DNA of 64,000 nt, from NCBI RefSeq assembly GCF_920984675.1, contig NZ_CAKLBV010000022.1:1-64000 (forward strand). Direction: 5' to 3'. This DNA comes from Methylobacterium sp. Leaf118 (lineage in GTDB: Bacteria > Pseudomonadota > Alphaproteobacteria > Rhizobiales > Beijerinckiaceae). The notes beneath the pieces were generated by a model. That model searched no databases. It was not told the DNA's origin and saw only the letters and a list, made by a program, of their open reading frames with translations. This document shows positions 1-7,887 of this stretch, one piece after another (position 1 is the first letter of the stretch; the number at the start of each line of letters is the position of its first letter). The translations under genes were made by a program, and so were the position numbers.

Positions 1-2
1 GC

Positions 3-1394
3 GTGCCCCGCGCCCCCCGCGACCGCGCGGTCCCGGCCACCGACATGCAGGCCGGCCTGTGGCACTGGCAGCGGCGCCATCCCCGCAGCGGCGCCTGGAC
101 CATCTTCGGCGCGCTCCGCCTCGCCGGCCCCCTCGACACCGACGCGCTCCGGGCGAGCCTGAACTACGTCGTCGCCCGGCACGAGGCCCTGCGCACGACG
201 TTTCGCGAGGGCGCGGACGGCCTCGAACTGGTGGTGCATCCGCCCGGGCCGGCGCCGCTCGAGCGGCTCGACCTCACGCAAGGCCCCCGCGGCGAGGCCG
301 AGGCCGCCGCCGAAGCCTTCGCGCAGGAGCAGGCGACCCGCGCCTTCGACATGGCCGCCGACCGGCCGATCCGGGTCGGCCTCGCCCGGCTCGGCCGCCA
401 GGATTACGCCCTGACGCTCGCGGTCCATCACGCCGCCGGGGACGGGCGCTCCATGGCGCTCCTCCTCGAGGAACTCGGCGCCGGCTACCGCGCCTTCGCG
501 GCGGGCGCCACGCCGGACCTGCCGGAGCCGGTCCGCCAAGCGACGGACTACGCGGCCTGGCGCGCGGCGGAGAGCCGGACCGCCGCCGCCGATGCCCGCC
601 TCGCCGAGGCCGTGGACCGGCTCTCGGGCCCGTGGCGGCCCGATCCGGTGCCGACCGACCGGCCCCGGGCACCGCATCTCGGCACGTTCGGGGCGCGGGT
701 GCGCTTCGAGGTTCCGGCCCCGACCGTGGCGCGGCTGCAGGCCGATGCCCGGGCGCTCGACGCCACCCTGCCGATGGCCGCGATGGCCGCGCTCGGCGCC
801 ACCCTGCGCCGCCGCAGCGACCGGAACGGCATGAGCCTCGGCCTCCTCGTCTCCGACCGGGGCCCGGCGGAGCTGGAGGCGGTGATGGGCTGCCTCGTCG
901 CCACCGATTTGACCGTGCTGGAGGTCGATCCGGGCATGCCCTTCGCCCGCCTCCTCGCGGCGGTGCGCGACGAGCGCCTCGCCGCCCAGGCCTCGGGGCC
1001 GATGCCCTATGCCCGCCTCCTCGGCGCGCTCGCGGAGCGCGGCCTCCTGGACCGCCCGGCGGCGCCGTTCCAGACGCTGTTCAGCTATCTCCGGGTCGGG
1101 TCCGAGAGCCCCGAGCTCTTTCCCGGGGTGCGGGCGAGCGATCTGCCCGTCGCCGACACCAACGAGTGCTTCGAGCTCGAATTCGACTTCAAGGAGCGTC
1201 CCGACGGCCGCCTCCTCGTCTCGATCGGCTACCTCACCGACCTGTTCGACGCCGCCACGGTGGAGGACCTGGCCCAGGATTTCGCGGCGGTGCTGGAGGC
1301 CGCCGCGCGGGATCCGCAGCGCCCGGTCGGCCGGCTCGGGGCGCGGCCGACGGCCCATGCCTCGACCCACGCGCCGCCGGTCGCGGCGGCCTGA
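3..1394 (+). CDS. NRPS condensation-domain protein (5' end possibly outside window)
   Basis: The 463 residues from the first in-frame GTG form one non-ribosomal peptide synthetase condensation domain, which joins an amine and an acyl thioester. The catalytic HHxxxDG motif is seen as HHAAGDG near residues 141-147. The N-terminus (PATDMQAGLWHWQRR) matches the usual start of such a domain, so this may be a free-standing condensation protein or the last module of a longer synthetase reaching beyond base 1. No adenylation or carrier domain is visible. It lies 80 bp before an N-hydroxylase and in the same direction, so a role in assembling a hydroxamate siderophore is inferred from context. The true start cannot be decided here. 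Confidence 0.8.
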   Translation: MPRAPRDRAVPATDMQAGLWHWQRRHPRSGAWTIFGALRLAGPLDTDALRASLNYVVARHEALRTTFREGADGLELVVHPPGPAPLERLDLTQGPRGEAEAAAEAFAQEQATRAFDMAADRPIRVGLARLGRQDYALTLAVHHAAGDGRSMALLLEELGAGYRAFAAGATPDLPEPVRQATDYAAWRAAESRTAAADARLAEAVDRLSGPWRPDPVPTDRPRAPHLGTFGARVRFEVPAPTVARLQADARALDATLPMAAMAALGATLRRRSDRNGMSLGLLVSDRGPAELEAVMGCLVATDLTVLEVDPGMPFARLLAAVRDERLAAQASGPMPYARLLGALAERGLLDRPAAPFQTLFSYLRVGSESPELFPGVRASDLPVADTNECFELEFDFKERPDGRLLVSIGYLTDLFDAATVEDLAQDFAAVLEAAARDPQRPVGRLGARPTAHASTHAPPVAAA

Positions 1395-1474
1395 TCGGGC
1401 GCCCCCCTCACCAGACGTAAGCGCAGCACCGGGCGACGCGAAGGCGGCCCGGATCACGGAACGGAACGAGGCGC

Positions 1475-2767
1475 ATGGCTCAGATGATTCAGCGGGAGAA
1501 GGACCTCGTCGGCGTCGGCTTCGGCCCCGCCAACCTCGCGCTGGCGGTGGCGCTGGCCGAGATGCCCGGCGCCCGGCGGCTCGACGCCCACTTCATCGAG
1601 CGCCAGGACGGGTTCCACTGGCACCGGGACATGCAGATCGAGGGCAGCACGGTCCAGATCTCGTTCCTGAAGGATCTGGCCACCCTGCGCGACCCGCGCA
1701 GCGCCTTCACCTTCGTGAACTATCTGCACGACAAGGGCCGGCTGGAGAGCTTCATCAACCTCAAGCAGGACGCGCCGACGCGGGAGGAATTCACCGACTA
1801 TTTCCGCTGGGCCGCCGCCGCCTTCGCCCAGAGCGTGAGCTACGGCGAGACCGTGGAATCGGTCGAGCCCGTGGTGCGCAACGGCGCCGTCTCGCGCCTG
1901 CGGGTCCTCTCCCGCGATCCCCACGGCACCCGGATCGAGCGCCTGACCCGCGATCTCGTCGTCGCCATCGGCGGGCGGCCCCGCATCCCGGCCCTGTTCG
2001 AGGCCCTGCCGCGGGACCGGGTGATCCACACCTCCGATTACGTCTCCTGCTCCGGGCCGCTGATCGACCGCGGGCCGATGCGCGTGGCCGTGATCGGCGG
2101 CGGCCAGAGCGCCGCGGAGGTGTTCTATGACATCATCCAGCGCTTCCCCGAGGCGCAGGCGAGCCTGATCCTGCGCGACCACGCCCTGCGCCCGGCCGAC
2201 GACAGCCCCTTCGTCAACGAGATCTTCGACGCCGATTTCGTCGACGCCGTGCACGGCATGGACGCGGCGAGCCGGCGCGCGCTCATCGCCTCCATGCGCA
2301 ACACCAACTACGCGGTGGTCGATCACAGCCTGATCGAGCGCATCTATGCCGCGCTCTACCGTCAGCAGATCAGCGGCGAGGCACGCCACCGGGTGCTGTC
2401 GGGCTGCGCCATCGAGGCGGCGCGCGGCGGCAACGGCCTCACCCTGAGCCTGCGCGACGCGGTGACGGGGACGACCATCGACGAGGGCTTCGACGTGGCG
2501 ATCCTGGCCACGGGCTACCACCATGACGGCCATCTGCGCCTGCTCGAAGGGCTCGGCGCGGATCTCGGCACCTGCGAGGTCGACCGGTTCTACCGGGTGA
2601 AGACGCCCGCCTCCTACACGGCGCGGATCTACCTCCAGGGCTGCAACGAGGACAGCCACGGCCTGTCCGACACCCTGCTCTCGATCCTGCCGCTGCGCGC
2701 CGCCGAGATCGTCGGCGACATCCTGTCCGGCACCGTCGCGAAGCATCCGCTGGCCTCGGCCGGTTGA
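1475..2767 (+). CDS. L-ornithine/L-lysine N-monooxygenase (SidA/PvdA/IucD family)
   Basis: This 430-residue flavoprotein should hydroxylate the side-chain amine of ornithine or lysine using FAD, NADPH and O2, the first committed step of hydroxamate siderophore synthesis. The FAD motif is GVGFGPANLALAVAL near residues 13-27, the NADPH motif is VAVIGGGQSAAEVF near residue 205, and the family's ATGY motif occurs near residue 345. The GFGPAN form of the first motif is more like ornithine N5- than lysine N6-hydroxylases, but substrate choice is only an inference. Length is normal for the family. The ATG start follows a GAGG-like ribosome site. It sits between the condensation gene and the siderophore receptor. 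Confidence 0.9.
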   Translation: MAQMIQREKDLVGVGFGPANLALAVALAEMPGARRLDAHFIERQDGFHWHRDMQIEGSTVQISFLKDLATLRDPRSAFTFVNYLHDKGRLESFINLKQDAPTREEFTDYFRWAAAAFAQSVSYGETVESVEPVVRNGAVSRLRVLSRDPHGTRIERLTRDLVVAIGGRPRIPALFEALPRDRVIHTSDYVSCSGPLIDRGPMRVAVIGGGQSAAEVFYDIIQRFPEAQASLILRDHALRPADDSPFVNEIFDADFVDAVHGMDAASRRALIASMRNTNYAVVDHSLIERIYAALYRQQISGEARHRVLSGCAIEAARGGNGLTLSLRDAVTGTTIDEGFDVAILATGYHHDGHLRLLEGLGADLGTCEVDRFYRVKTPASYTARIYLQGCNEDSHGLSDTLLSILPLRAAEIVGDILSGTVAKHPLASAG

Positions 2768-2826
2768 AAATGCCGACAAGACGAACTTTCCGGGTAGACT
2801 GAGGCAATTACCGCACACTATCAATA

Positions 2827-2839
2827 TAGAACAATTCTA
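2827..2839 (+). promoter_or_regulatory. Candidate Irr/ICE-type operator upstream of the TonB receptor
   Basis: The AT-rich gap between the hydroxylase and the receptor holds the palindrome TAGAACAATTCTA (arms TAGAA/TTCTA, 3-bp centre). This resembles the core of the iron control element bound by the Irr regulator of Rhizobiales, roughly TTTAGAA-N3-TTCTAAA. The outer flanks match poorly. Binding is inference. Confidence 0.4.
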
Positions 2840-2862
2840 ACGTACTACACGCAGCAGGATTC

Positions 2863-2890
2863 ATGCTTGAACAGACACATGCTCAAGCAT
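2863..2890. repeat. Inverted repeat upstream of the receptor gene
   Basis: The arms ATGCTTGA and TCAAGCAT are perfect 8-bp inverted repeats separated by 12 bp, ending about 43 bp before the receptor start. It could be an operator or a weak leader hairpin. The TGA-N12-TCA spacing does not fit the RirA iron-rhodo box, which needs N9. Confidence 0.4.
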
Positions 2891-2933
2891 ACCAAAGTCG
2901 CATAAAATCAACTTGGGTTAGGGGTTTGGGGCA

Positions 2934-5207
2934 GTGCGCATTCTGGCACGACATCGCATCGCGCTTCTTCAAGCCGTTTCCGTCGGCGTGATCGGCTGGA
3001 GCGGCCTCGCCGCGGCACAGACAGCGACCCGGCTCGAGGAGATCGCGGTCGAGGGCCAAGGCCAGGGACAAGGCCGTGGCGCGCCGAGCGGGCCGAGCAC
3101 TGCGTCCCGGGGCCGGGCCAACGTCGTCTCGGTCTCCGGCGACCCGGAGGCGGGCGGCAAGGGCCCGGTCGAGGGCTACGTCGCCCGCACCAGCACCGCG
3201 GGCACCAAGACCGCCGCGCCGATCATCGAGACGCCGCAATCGATCACCGTGATCGGCCGCGACCGCATCGACGTCCAGCAATCGACCAGCGCGAGCGAGG
3301 TGTTCCAGTACACGCCGGGCATCAACGCCGACACCTACGGCAACAATTCCCGCTCGGACAACTACATCACCATCCGCGGCCTGCCGGCGAACTTCTTCCA
3401 GGACAACCTGCGCCTGCCGCTCACCCGGCCCTATGGCGGCTACCGCGTCGATCCCTTCACCGTGGAGCGCATCGAGATCCTGCGCGGCCCCTCCTCGGTT
3501 CTCTACGGCCAGGGCGGCCCCGGCGGCACCATCAACTACGTCTCGAAGCGCCCGACGCCGGTGCCCTTCGCCGTGCTCGACATGCAGGCCGGCAATTTCG
3601 AGCAGCCGCGGGTCGGCCTCGATTTCGGCGGGGCGCTCAACGAGGACGGCAGCTTGAGCTACCGCATGGTCGGCGTCGGCCAGAACAGCCAACTCAACGG
3701 CGGCAACCCCTTCACCGGTCAGCGCATCGCGCTGGCGCCCTCCATTGCCTGGAAACCCGACGCGCAGACCTCGCTGATCGTGTTCGGCTCGTTCCTGCAG
3801 GACGACACCCACATCGACAGCGATTTCTACCCCGCACGCGGCACCGTGCTGCCGAACCCATTCGGGCGCATCTCGCGCAATCTCTGGACCGGCAACCGGA
3901 ACTTCGACAAGCAGATCCGCACGCAATACGCCATCGGCTACGAGTTCGAGCACCGCTTCAGCGACAATCTCGCCTTCCGCCAGAACCTGCGCTACGCCAG
4001 CGTCGCGACCAGCATCAACACGGTCTATGGCGGCGGCGGCGTCGGGACCGACGAACGCACCCTCGGTCGCTTCGGCATCGGCGGACGGAACGCGGCGGCC
4101 GCGTTCACGGTCGACAACCAGCTCCAGTTCGATTTCGCGGTCGGCCCGACACGGCACACCGTGCTGGCCGGCGTCGATTATCTGAACCAGTTCAGCTTTG
4201 ACCGGCAGGACTTCCTTGCCTCCGGATCGCTCGACCTCTTCACCGGCGCCCGCGACGATTCGTTGGGGCCGCCGTCTCCTATCAAGAGAGAGAAGCAGGG
4301 CATCGCGCAGGTCGGCCTGTACGTCCAGGATCAGATCAAGGTCCTCGACCGCCTCGTGGTCACGGCGGGCGCGCGCTACGACACCGCGACCAACGACTAC
4401 AAGGACACGCTCGCAGCGGACAGAACCGGAGCGGTCGCCAAGGACAGCGCCCTGTCCCCGCGCATCGGCGCCGTCCTGCTGCTCGATTACGGCTTCGCGC
4501 CCTACGTCAGCTACTCGGAATCCTTCTCGGTCAATCCGGGCTCGGCATCGACGCTGTTCGGAGGCGGGTCGATCGGCGCAGGCGATGGGACGCCGTTCGC
4601 ACCGAGCCTCGGCCGGCAGAGGGAAGCGGGGCTGCGCTATCAGCCGCCGGGCCTGCCGATCCTGCTCAGCGCCGCCGCCTTCGACATCACGCAGACCAAC
4701 GTGGTGACCTCCTTCGGCTTCAACTCCTACGCCGAGGACCTGCGCTCGAAGGGATACGAGATGGAGGCCTTGGTCGATCTCGGGAACGGCTTCCGGATGA
4801 TCGGCTCCTACACCCTGCAGGACGTGCGGATCACCGGCAGCCGGTCGTTCCCCACCGATATCGGCTCGAGGCCGGTGGCGGTCCCGGATCGCACGGGCGC
4901 GATCTGGGGCGACTATACGTTCCTGACCGGCGACCTGCGCGGCCTGCGGATCGGAGCCGGCCTGCGCTACAACGGTGCCTCCGTCGGTGGCGTGGACTCG
5001 ACCCTGTTCCCCATCGAACTGCCGATCCGGACGAAGGAGTTCTTCCTCGTCGATCTCGGCCTGTCCTACGGCTACGAGAACTGGCGCTTCTCGCTGAACG
5101 TCCGCAATCTGGCCGACCGCAAGTACGTCACCGCCTGTTCGGACCAGACCTCCTGCTTCTACGGACAGGAGCGCAAGGTCATCCTCGGAGCGCGCTACAC
5201 GTGGTGA
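2934..5207 (+). CDS. TonB-dependent siderophore receptor
   Basis: This is an outer-membrane receptor of 757 residues that imports a metal-siderophore complex with energy from TonB-ExbB-ExbD. A signal peptide of about 29 residues ends at LAAAQ, followed by a TonB-box-like EEIAVEG and a low-complexity GQGQGQGRG stretch. The plug domain carries the siderophore-receptor signature ETPQSITVIGRDRI and the ERIEILRGPSSVLYGQGGPGG segment. The barrel ends in a C-terminal aromatic residue (GARYTW). There is no N-terminal signalling (STN) domain. The start is GTG. Its stop overlaps the next gene by 7 bp. The ligand is not predictable from sequence; a hydroxamate is favoured by the neighbours, but lanM also lies downstream. 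Confidence 0.92.
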   Translation: MRILARHRIALLQAVSVGVIGWSGLAAAQTATRLEEIAVEGQGQGQGRGAPSGPSTASRGRANVVSVSGDPEAGGKGPVEGYVARTSTAGTKTAAPIIETPQSITVIGRDRIDVQQSTSASEVFQYTPGINADTYGNNSRSDNYITIRGLPANFFQDNLRLPLTRPYGGYRVDPFTVERIEILRGPSSVLYGQGGPGGTINYVSKRPTPVPFAVLDMQAGNFEQPRVGLDFGGALNEDGSLSYRMVGVGQNSQLNGGNPFTGQRIALAPSIAWKPDAQTSLIVFGSFLQDDTHIDSDFYPARGTVLPNPFGRISRNLWTGNRNFDKQIRTQYAIGYEFEHRFSDNLAFRQNLRYASVATSINTVYGGGGVGTDERTLGRFGIGGRNAAAAFTVDNQLQFDFAVGPTRHTVLAGVDYLNQFSFDRQDFLASGSLDLFTGARDDSLGPPSPIKREKQGIAQVGLYVQDQIKVLDRLVVTAGARYDTATNDYKDTLAADRTGAVAKDSALSPRIGAVLLLDYGFAPYVSYSESFSVNPGSASTLFGGGSIGAGDGTPFAPSLGRQREAGLRYQPPGLPILLSAAAFDITQTNVVTSFGFNSYAEDLRSKGYEMEALVDLGNGFRMIGSYTLQDVRITGSRSFPTDIGSRPVAVPDRTGAIWGDYTFLTGDLRGLRIGAGLRYNGASVGGVDSTLFPIELPIRTKEFFLVDLGLSYGYENWRFSLNVRNLADRKYVTACSDQTSCFYGQERKVILGARYTW

Positions 5208-6247
5208 GGGCGGTGGAGGCGAACGCCGTGCCCTTCACCCTCGTTCTCGCGGACGGGCGCCGGGCCTGGGCCGAGGTCGAGGAGGACCGGGCGCGGGTGG
5301 TCGTGGAGGGCGGCGGGGCGGTGAGCCTCGCCCGGCCGGAGCGGGGCGTCTTCACGGCCCTCGACGGGTTCGAGGCGGGGCTGCCGCCGGAGGCCTTGCT
5401 GCCGCTTCTGGCCCATGTCTTCGCCCGGCGCCCGAAGGTCGAGGCCGCGCAGATCACCCTGCCGGCCTCCGAGGACTGGGCGCGCGAGGCGATCCGGGCC
5501 GGCGTGGTCCAGTCGGTCGCGCCGGGGGAGGGGGGCCGGCAGTTCACCGCGACCCGCAGCGCCTTCTGGCAGCATCCGGACCTGTGGCTGAAGGGACGGC
5601 CGAGCGGGCAGACGCCGCTCGCCTATGTCATGACCGGCGAGAAGCGCCATCCCCAGCGCCCGCCGAAGCCCGTCGGCGAGGTCTATCGGCGCCACATGCC
5701 GCGCTTCAAGGCGGAGTTCTCCCTGCGCACAGTGGACATTGAGGCCGACCTCGAGACCTTCAACCGCTGGATGAACCTCGACAGCGTCGCCGAGTTCTGG
5801 AACGAGCGCGGCACCCTCGACCAGCACCGCAGCTACCTGACCACGATCGCGGCCGACCCGCACACGATCAGCTTCTTCGGCTGCTTTGACGACGCGCCCT
5901 TCGCCTATTTCGAGATGTACTGGGCCAAGGAGGATCGGGTCGCGCCGTTCTACGACGCCGACGATTACGACCGCGGCCTGCATCTGCTGGTGGGCGACCC
6001 GCGCCATCAGGGGCCGGGCAAGGTCGAGGCGTGGTTCCGCGCCCTGTCGCATTACATGTTCCTCGACGATCCCCGCACCCGGCGGCTGATCGGCGACCCG
6101 CGCATCGATCACGTGCGCTGGATCGAGTACATGCAGAAGCAGGGCTTCGTGCGGCTCAAGGCCTTCGACCTGCCGCACAAGCGCTCCGAACTAATCTTCA
6201 TCGAGCGCGAGACTTTTTTCGGCCCGCCCCATTCGGGTCCGGCCTGA
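5201..6247 (+). CDS. Siderophore N-acyltransferase (GNAT, IucB/RhbD/AlcB-like)
   Basis: This 348-residue protein ends in the GNAT domain found in IucB-type enzymes, which acylate an N-hydroxylated lysine or ornithine to give the hydroxamate. The C-terminal half shows the family pattern: SVAEFWNERGTLDQHRSYL, the FAYFEMYWAKEDR strand, GDPRHQGPGK for acetyl-CoA binding, and the final IEYMQKQGFVRLKAFDLPHK block. The N-terminal 130 residues are less conserved. The start GTG overlaps the receptor's stop by 7 bp, suggesting translational coupling. With the N-monooxygenase it supplies both hydroxamate-forming steps. The acyl donor is unknown. Confidence 0.87.
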   Translation: MVRAVEANAVPFTLVLADGRRAWAEVEEDRARVVVEGGGAVSLARPERGVFTALDGFEAGLPPEALLPLLAHVFARRPKVEAAQITLPASEDWAREAIRAGVVQSVAPGEGGRQFTATRSAFWQHPDLWLKGRPSGQTPLAYVMTGEKRHPQRPPKPVGEVYRRHMPRFKAEFSLRTVDIEADLETFNRWMNLDSVAEFWNERGTLDQHRSYLTTIAADPHTISFFGCFDDAPFAYFEMYWAKEDRVAPFYDADDYDRGLHLLVGDPRHQGPGKVEAWFRALSHYMFLDDPRTRRLIGDPRIDHVRWIEYMQKQGFVRLKAFDLPHKRSELIFIERETFFGPPHSGPA

Positions 6248-6712
6248 GCGCCGCCCGGGCCGACACGATCTCCCGTCCCGTCCGCTCACTCTGACGCGGC
6301 GGCGCCGCAGCCTGAGGCGAACCAGGCCGCTCCCCATCGAGGATGACGAGGCCTCTTCGTCGTTGAACCCCCGCGACAGCGGAGCGGCTCCCGTCCGCAA
6401 GGGGAGGGGAGACGCGTTCCTGTCCCAGGCCGCGCGATCCCTTACGTCCGCGGCGAAGGACGCTCCTGCGCCTCCCCTCCGCTTCCCGGCCGACCGCCTC
6501 GCGCCGCGGTCGGGAGGCAACCCCTGCGCCGCCCCCGCGTTCTCTTGCGGAACAGGCCCGCCGGTATTGCCAAATCATCCCGGGCGGGTTACGCAAGCTC
6601 GCCGGGCCCGACCCGGACGCGCCTCGCGCCGCCATCGTCACGGCCCCGCGTCGCAAGCCCCTTTGCCGATCCGCCCGGTCCTGCCGGGCCTCGAACCCCA
6701 GGAGTCCTCAGC
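6248..6712. other. 465-bp intergenic region between siderophore operon and lanM
   Basis: No convincing gene is present; the open frames on either strand are low-complexity GC-rich shadows without ribosome sites. The region must hold the lanM promoter, but I cannot identify a clear -35/-10 pair or operator. No strong terminator for the siderophore genes is obvious. Confidence 0.5.
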
Positions 6713-7114
6713 ATGGCGTTTCGCCTCTCCCACGCGGCCCTTCTCGCCCTCGCCCTCGGGGTCGCCCCGGCTTTGGCCGCCCCGCCCATGACCAAGGTCG
6801 ACATCGCTGCCTTCGATCCGGACAAGGACGGCACCATCGATCTCAAGGAGGCCCAGACCGCGGCCTCCGCCGCCTTCGACAAGCTCGATCCGGATAAGGA
6901 CGGCACCCTCGACGCCAAGGAGGTCAAGGGCCGCCTCTCCGAGGCCGACCTCAAGGCGTTCGATCCGGACAACGACGGCACCCTCGACAAGAAGGAGTGG
7001 CTCGCCGCCGTCGCCACCCAGTTCAAGGCCGCCGACCCGGACAACGACGGCACGATCGACGCCCGCGAGCTGTCGAGCCCGGCCGGCTCCGCGCTCGTCG
7101 CGCTGATGCGCTGA
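6713..7114 (+). CDS. lanM: Lanmodulin, periplasmic lanthanide-binding EF-hand protein
   Basis: The 133-residue product has a signal peptide ending near LAA (residue 22-23) and four EF-hand loops at residues 35-46, 59-70, 84-95 and 108-119. Every loop has the lanmodulin hallmark proline at position 2: DPDKDGTIDLKE, DPDKDGTLDAKE, DPDNDGTLDKKE, DPDNDGTIDARE. Adjacent loops are closely spaced, as in the Methylorubrum extorquens protein, and length matches. Lanmodulin binds trivalent lanthanides in the periplasm, where XoxF methanol dehydrogenase uses them. The ATG at 6713 follows an AGGAG site. The fourth loop begins with Asp; from memory the M. extorquens AM1 protein has Asn there. A Trp at residue 96 follows loop 3. 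Confidence 0.95.
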   Translation: MAFRLSHAALLALALGVAPALAAPPMTKVDIAAFDPDKDGTIDLKEAQTAASAAFDKLDPDKDGTLDAKEVKGRLSEADLKAFDPDNDGTLDKKEWLAAVATQFKAADPDNDGTIDARELSSPAGSALVALMR

Positions 7115-7156
7115 TGCGCTGATCCGCTCCGTCGGAACGGACGACGACAGGACGAG

Positions 7157-7186
7157 AGGGGCGCGGACCGAAAAGTCCGCGCCCCT
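7157..7186 (+). terminator. Terminator hairpin after lanM
   Basis: A perfect 12-bp stem (AGGGGCGCGGAC paired with GTCCGCGCCCCT) with a 6-nt CGAAAA loop lies 43 bp after the lanM stop. There is only a short pyrimidine tail, but the stem is strong enough for an intrinsic terminator. Confidence 0.75.
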
Positions 7187-7340
7187 TCCCGTTGTCTCCG
7201 CACGCCGTTTCCCGGAGGGAGGAGAGGGCACCCGGCGTCGCAGGGGGGAACACCCGAGGGGGGATCGGGGCTTTCCCGGACCTGAACCGGCGGCGCCCGC
7301 AGGGTCCGCCGGTCCCGAATCCTCGGAGACACCACGCCCC

Positions 7341-7700
7341 ATGCGCATCGCCCTCGGCCTGCCCGTCGCCCTCGCCGCCCTCCTGGCGGCGGGACCTGCC
7401 CTGTCGGTCACCTGCAAGGACGACATCGCCGCGGTGGAGCGCCGCCTCAACAGCGCCGGGGCCGAGACGGTCACCGGCAAGGAACCGCCGGGCGGGCCGA
7501 CCGCCGCGCCCTCGGACAAGGCGCTGGACAAGCCGCCGGAGGGCAAGCCGTCCGATCCCGCGACGCAGCCGACCAAGGCCGGCGTCGAGCAGGCGCGCAC
7601 GCTGCTCGCCAAGGCCAAGGAGCAGGACAAGGCCGGCCAGGAGACCACCTGCCAGGACACGATGACGAAGGTGAAGGAGGCGGCCGGCGCGCTGCCCTGA
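7341..7700 (+). CDS. Small secreted two-cysteine protein of unknown function
   Basis: I do not recognise this 119-residue protein. A signal peptide (MRIALGLPVALAALLAAG) probably ends near residue 22. The mature part has a cysteine at residue 25 and another near residue 102, which could form a disulfide, with a Pro/Lys/Ala-rich linker (residues 50-80) between and a predicted helix rich in Lys and Ala at the end. It follows lanM in the same direction but behind a terminator, so it has its own promoter. A periplasmic location is inferred from the signal peptide. Confidence 0.7.
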   Translation: MRIALGLPVALAALLAAGPALSVTCKDDIAAVERRLNSAGAETVTGKEPPGGPTAAPSDKALDKPPEGKPSDPATQPTKAGVEQARTLLAKAKEQDKAGQETTCQDTMTKVKEAAGALP

Positions 7701-7722
7701 GCCGACCGGCACACGCCTCAAC

Positions 7723-7761
7723 GCAAAGGGCCCGCGGCGCTGATCGCCGCGGGCCCTTTGC
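7723..7761 (+). terminator. Strong terminator hairpin
   Basis: A perfect 17-bp stem (GCAAAGGGCCCGCGGCG and its complement) with a 5-nt loop CTGAT lies 22 bp after the stop of the small secreted protein. The stem is symmetrical and could also stop transcription arriving from the opposite gene. Confidence 0.8.
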
Positions 7762-7777
7762 CGATCCCTCGCCCGTC

Positions 7778-7887
7778 TCATACCAAATCCGGTTGATCCC
7801 TTCGGGATGGCGGATTTGGGCTTTGCTCAAACGCCGCGCGGGCTTGCCTGATCCGGGCCCCGCTTTGATCAAGCGGAACTCGTATCA
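7778..7887 (-). repeat. Dispersed ~100-bp repeat, copy 1
   Basis: This segment reappears in reverse complement at 35301-35400 with only a few differences over about 100 bp. It contains a hairpin (CCAAATCCG...CGGATTTGG with inner ATCCC-TTC-GGGAT) and a second palindrome CCGCTTTGATCAAGCGG. It lies in a convergent intergenic space and runs up to the end of the next gene. It has no coding potential of its own and looks like a REP-type or miniature element. Confidence 0.8.

Noticed and set aside
2868..2885. RirA iron-rhodo box upstream of the receptor
   Set aside because: The TGA/TCA arms are separated by 12 bases rather than the 9 expected for the iron-rhodo box.
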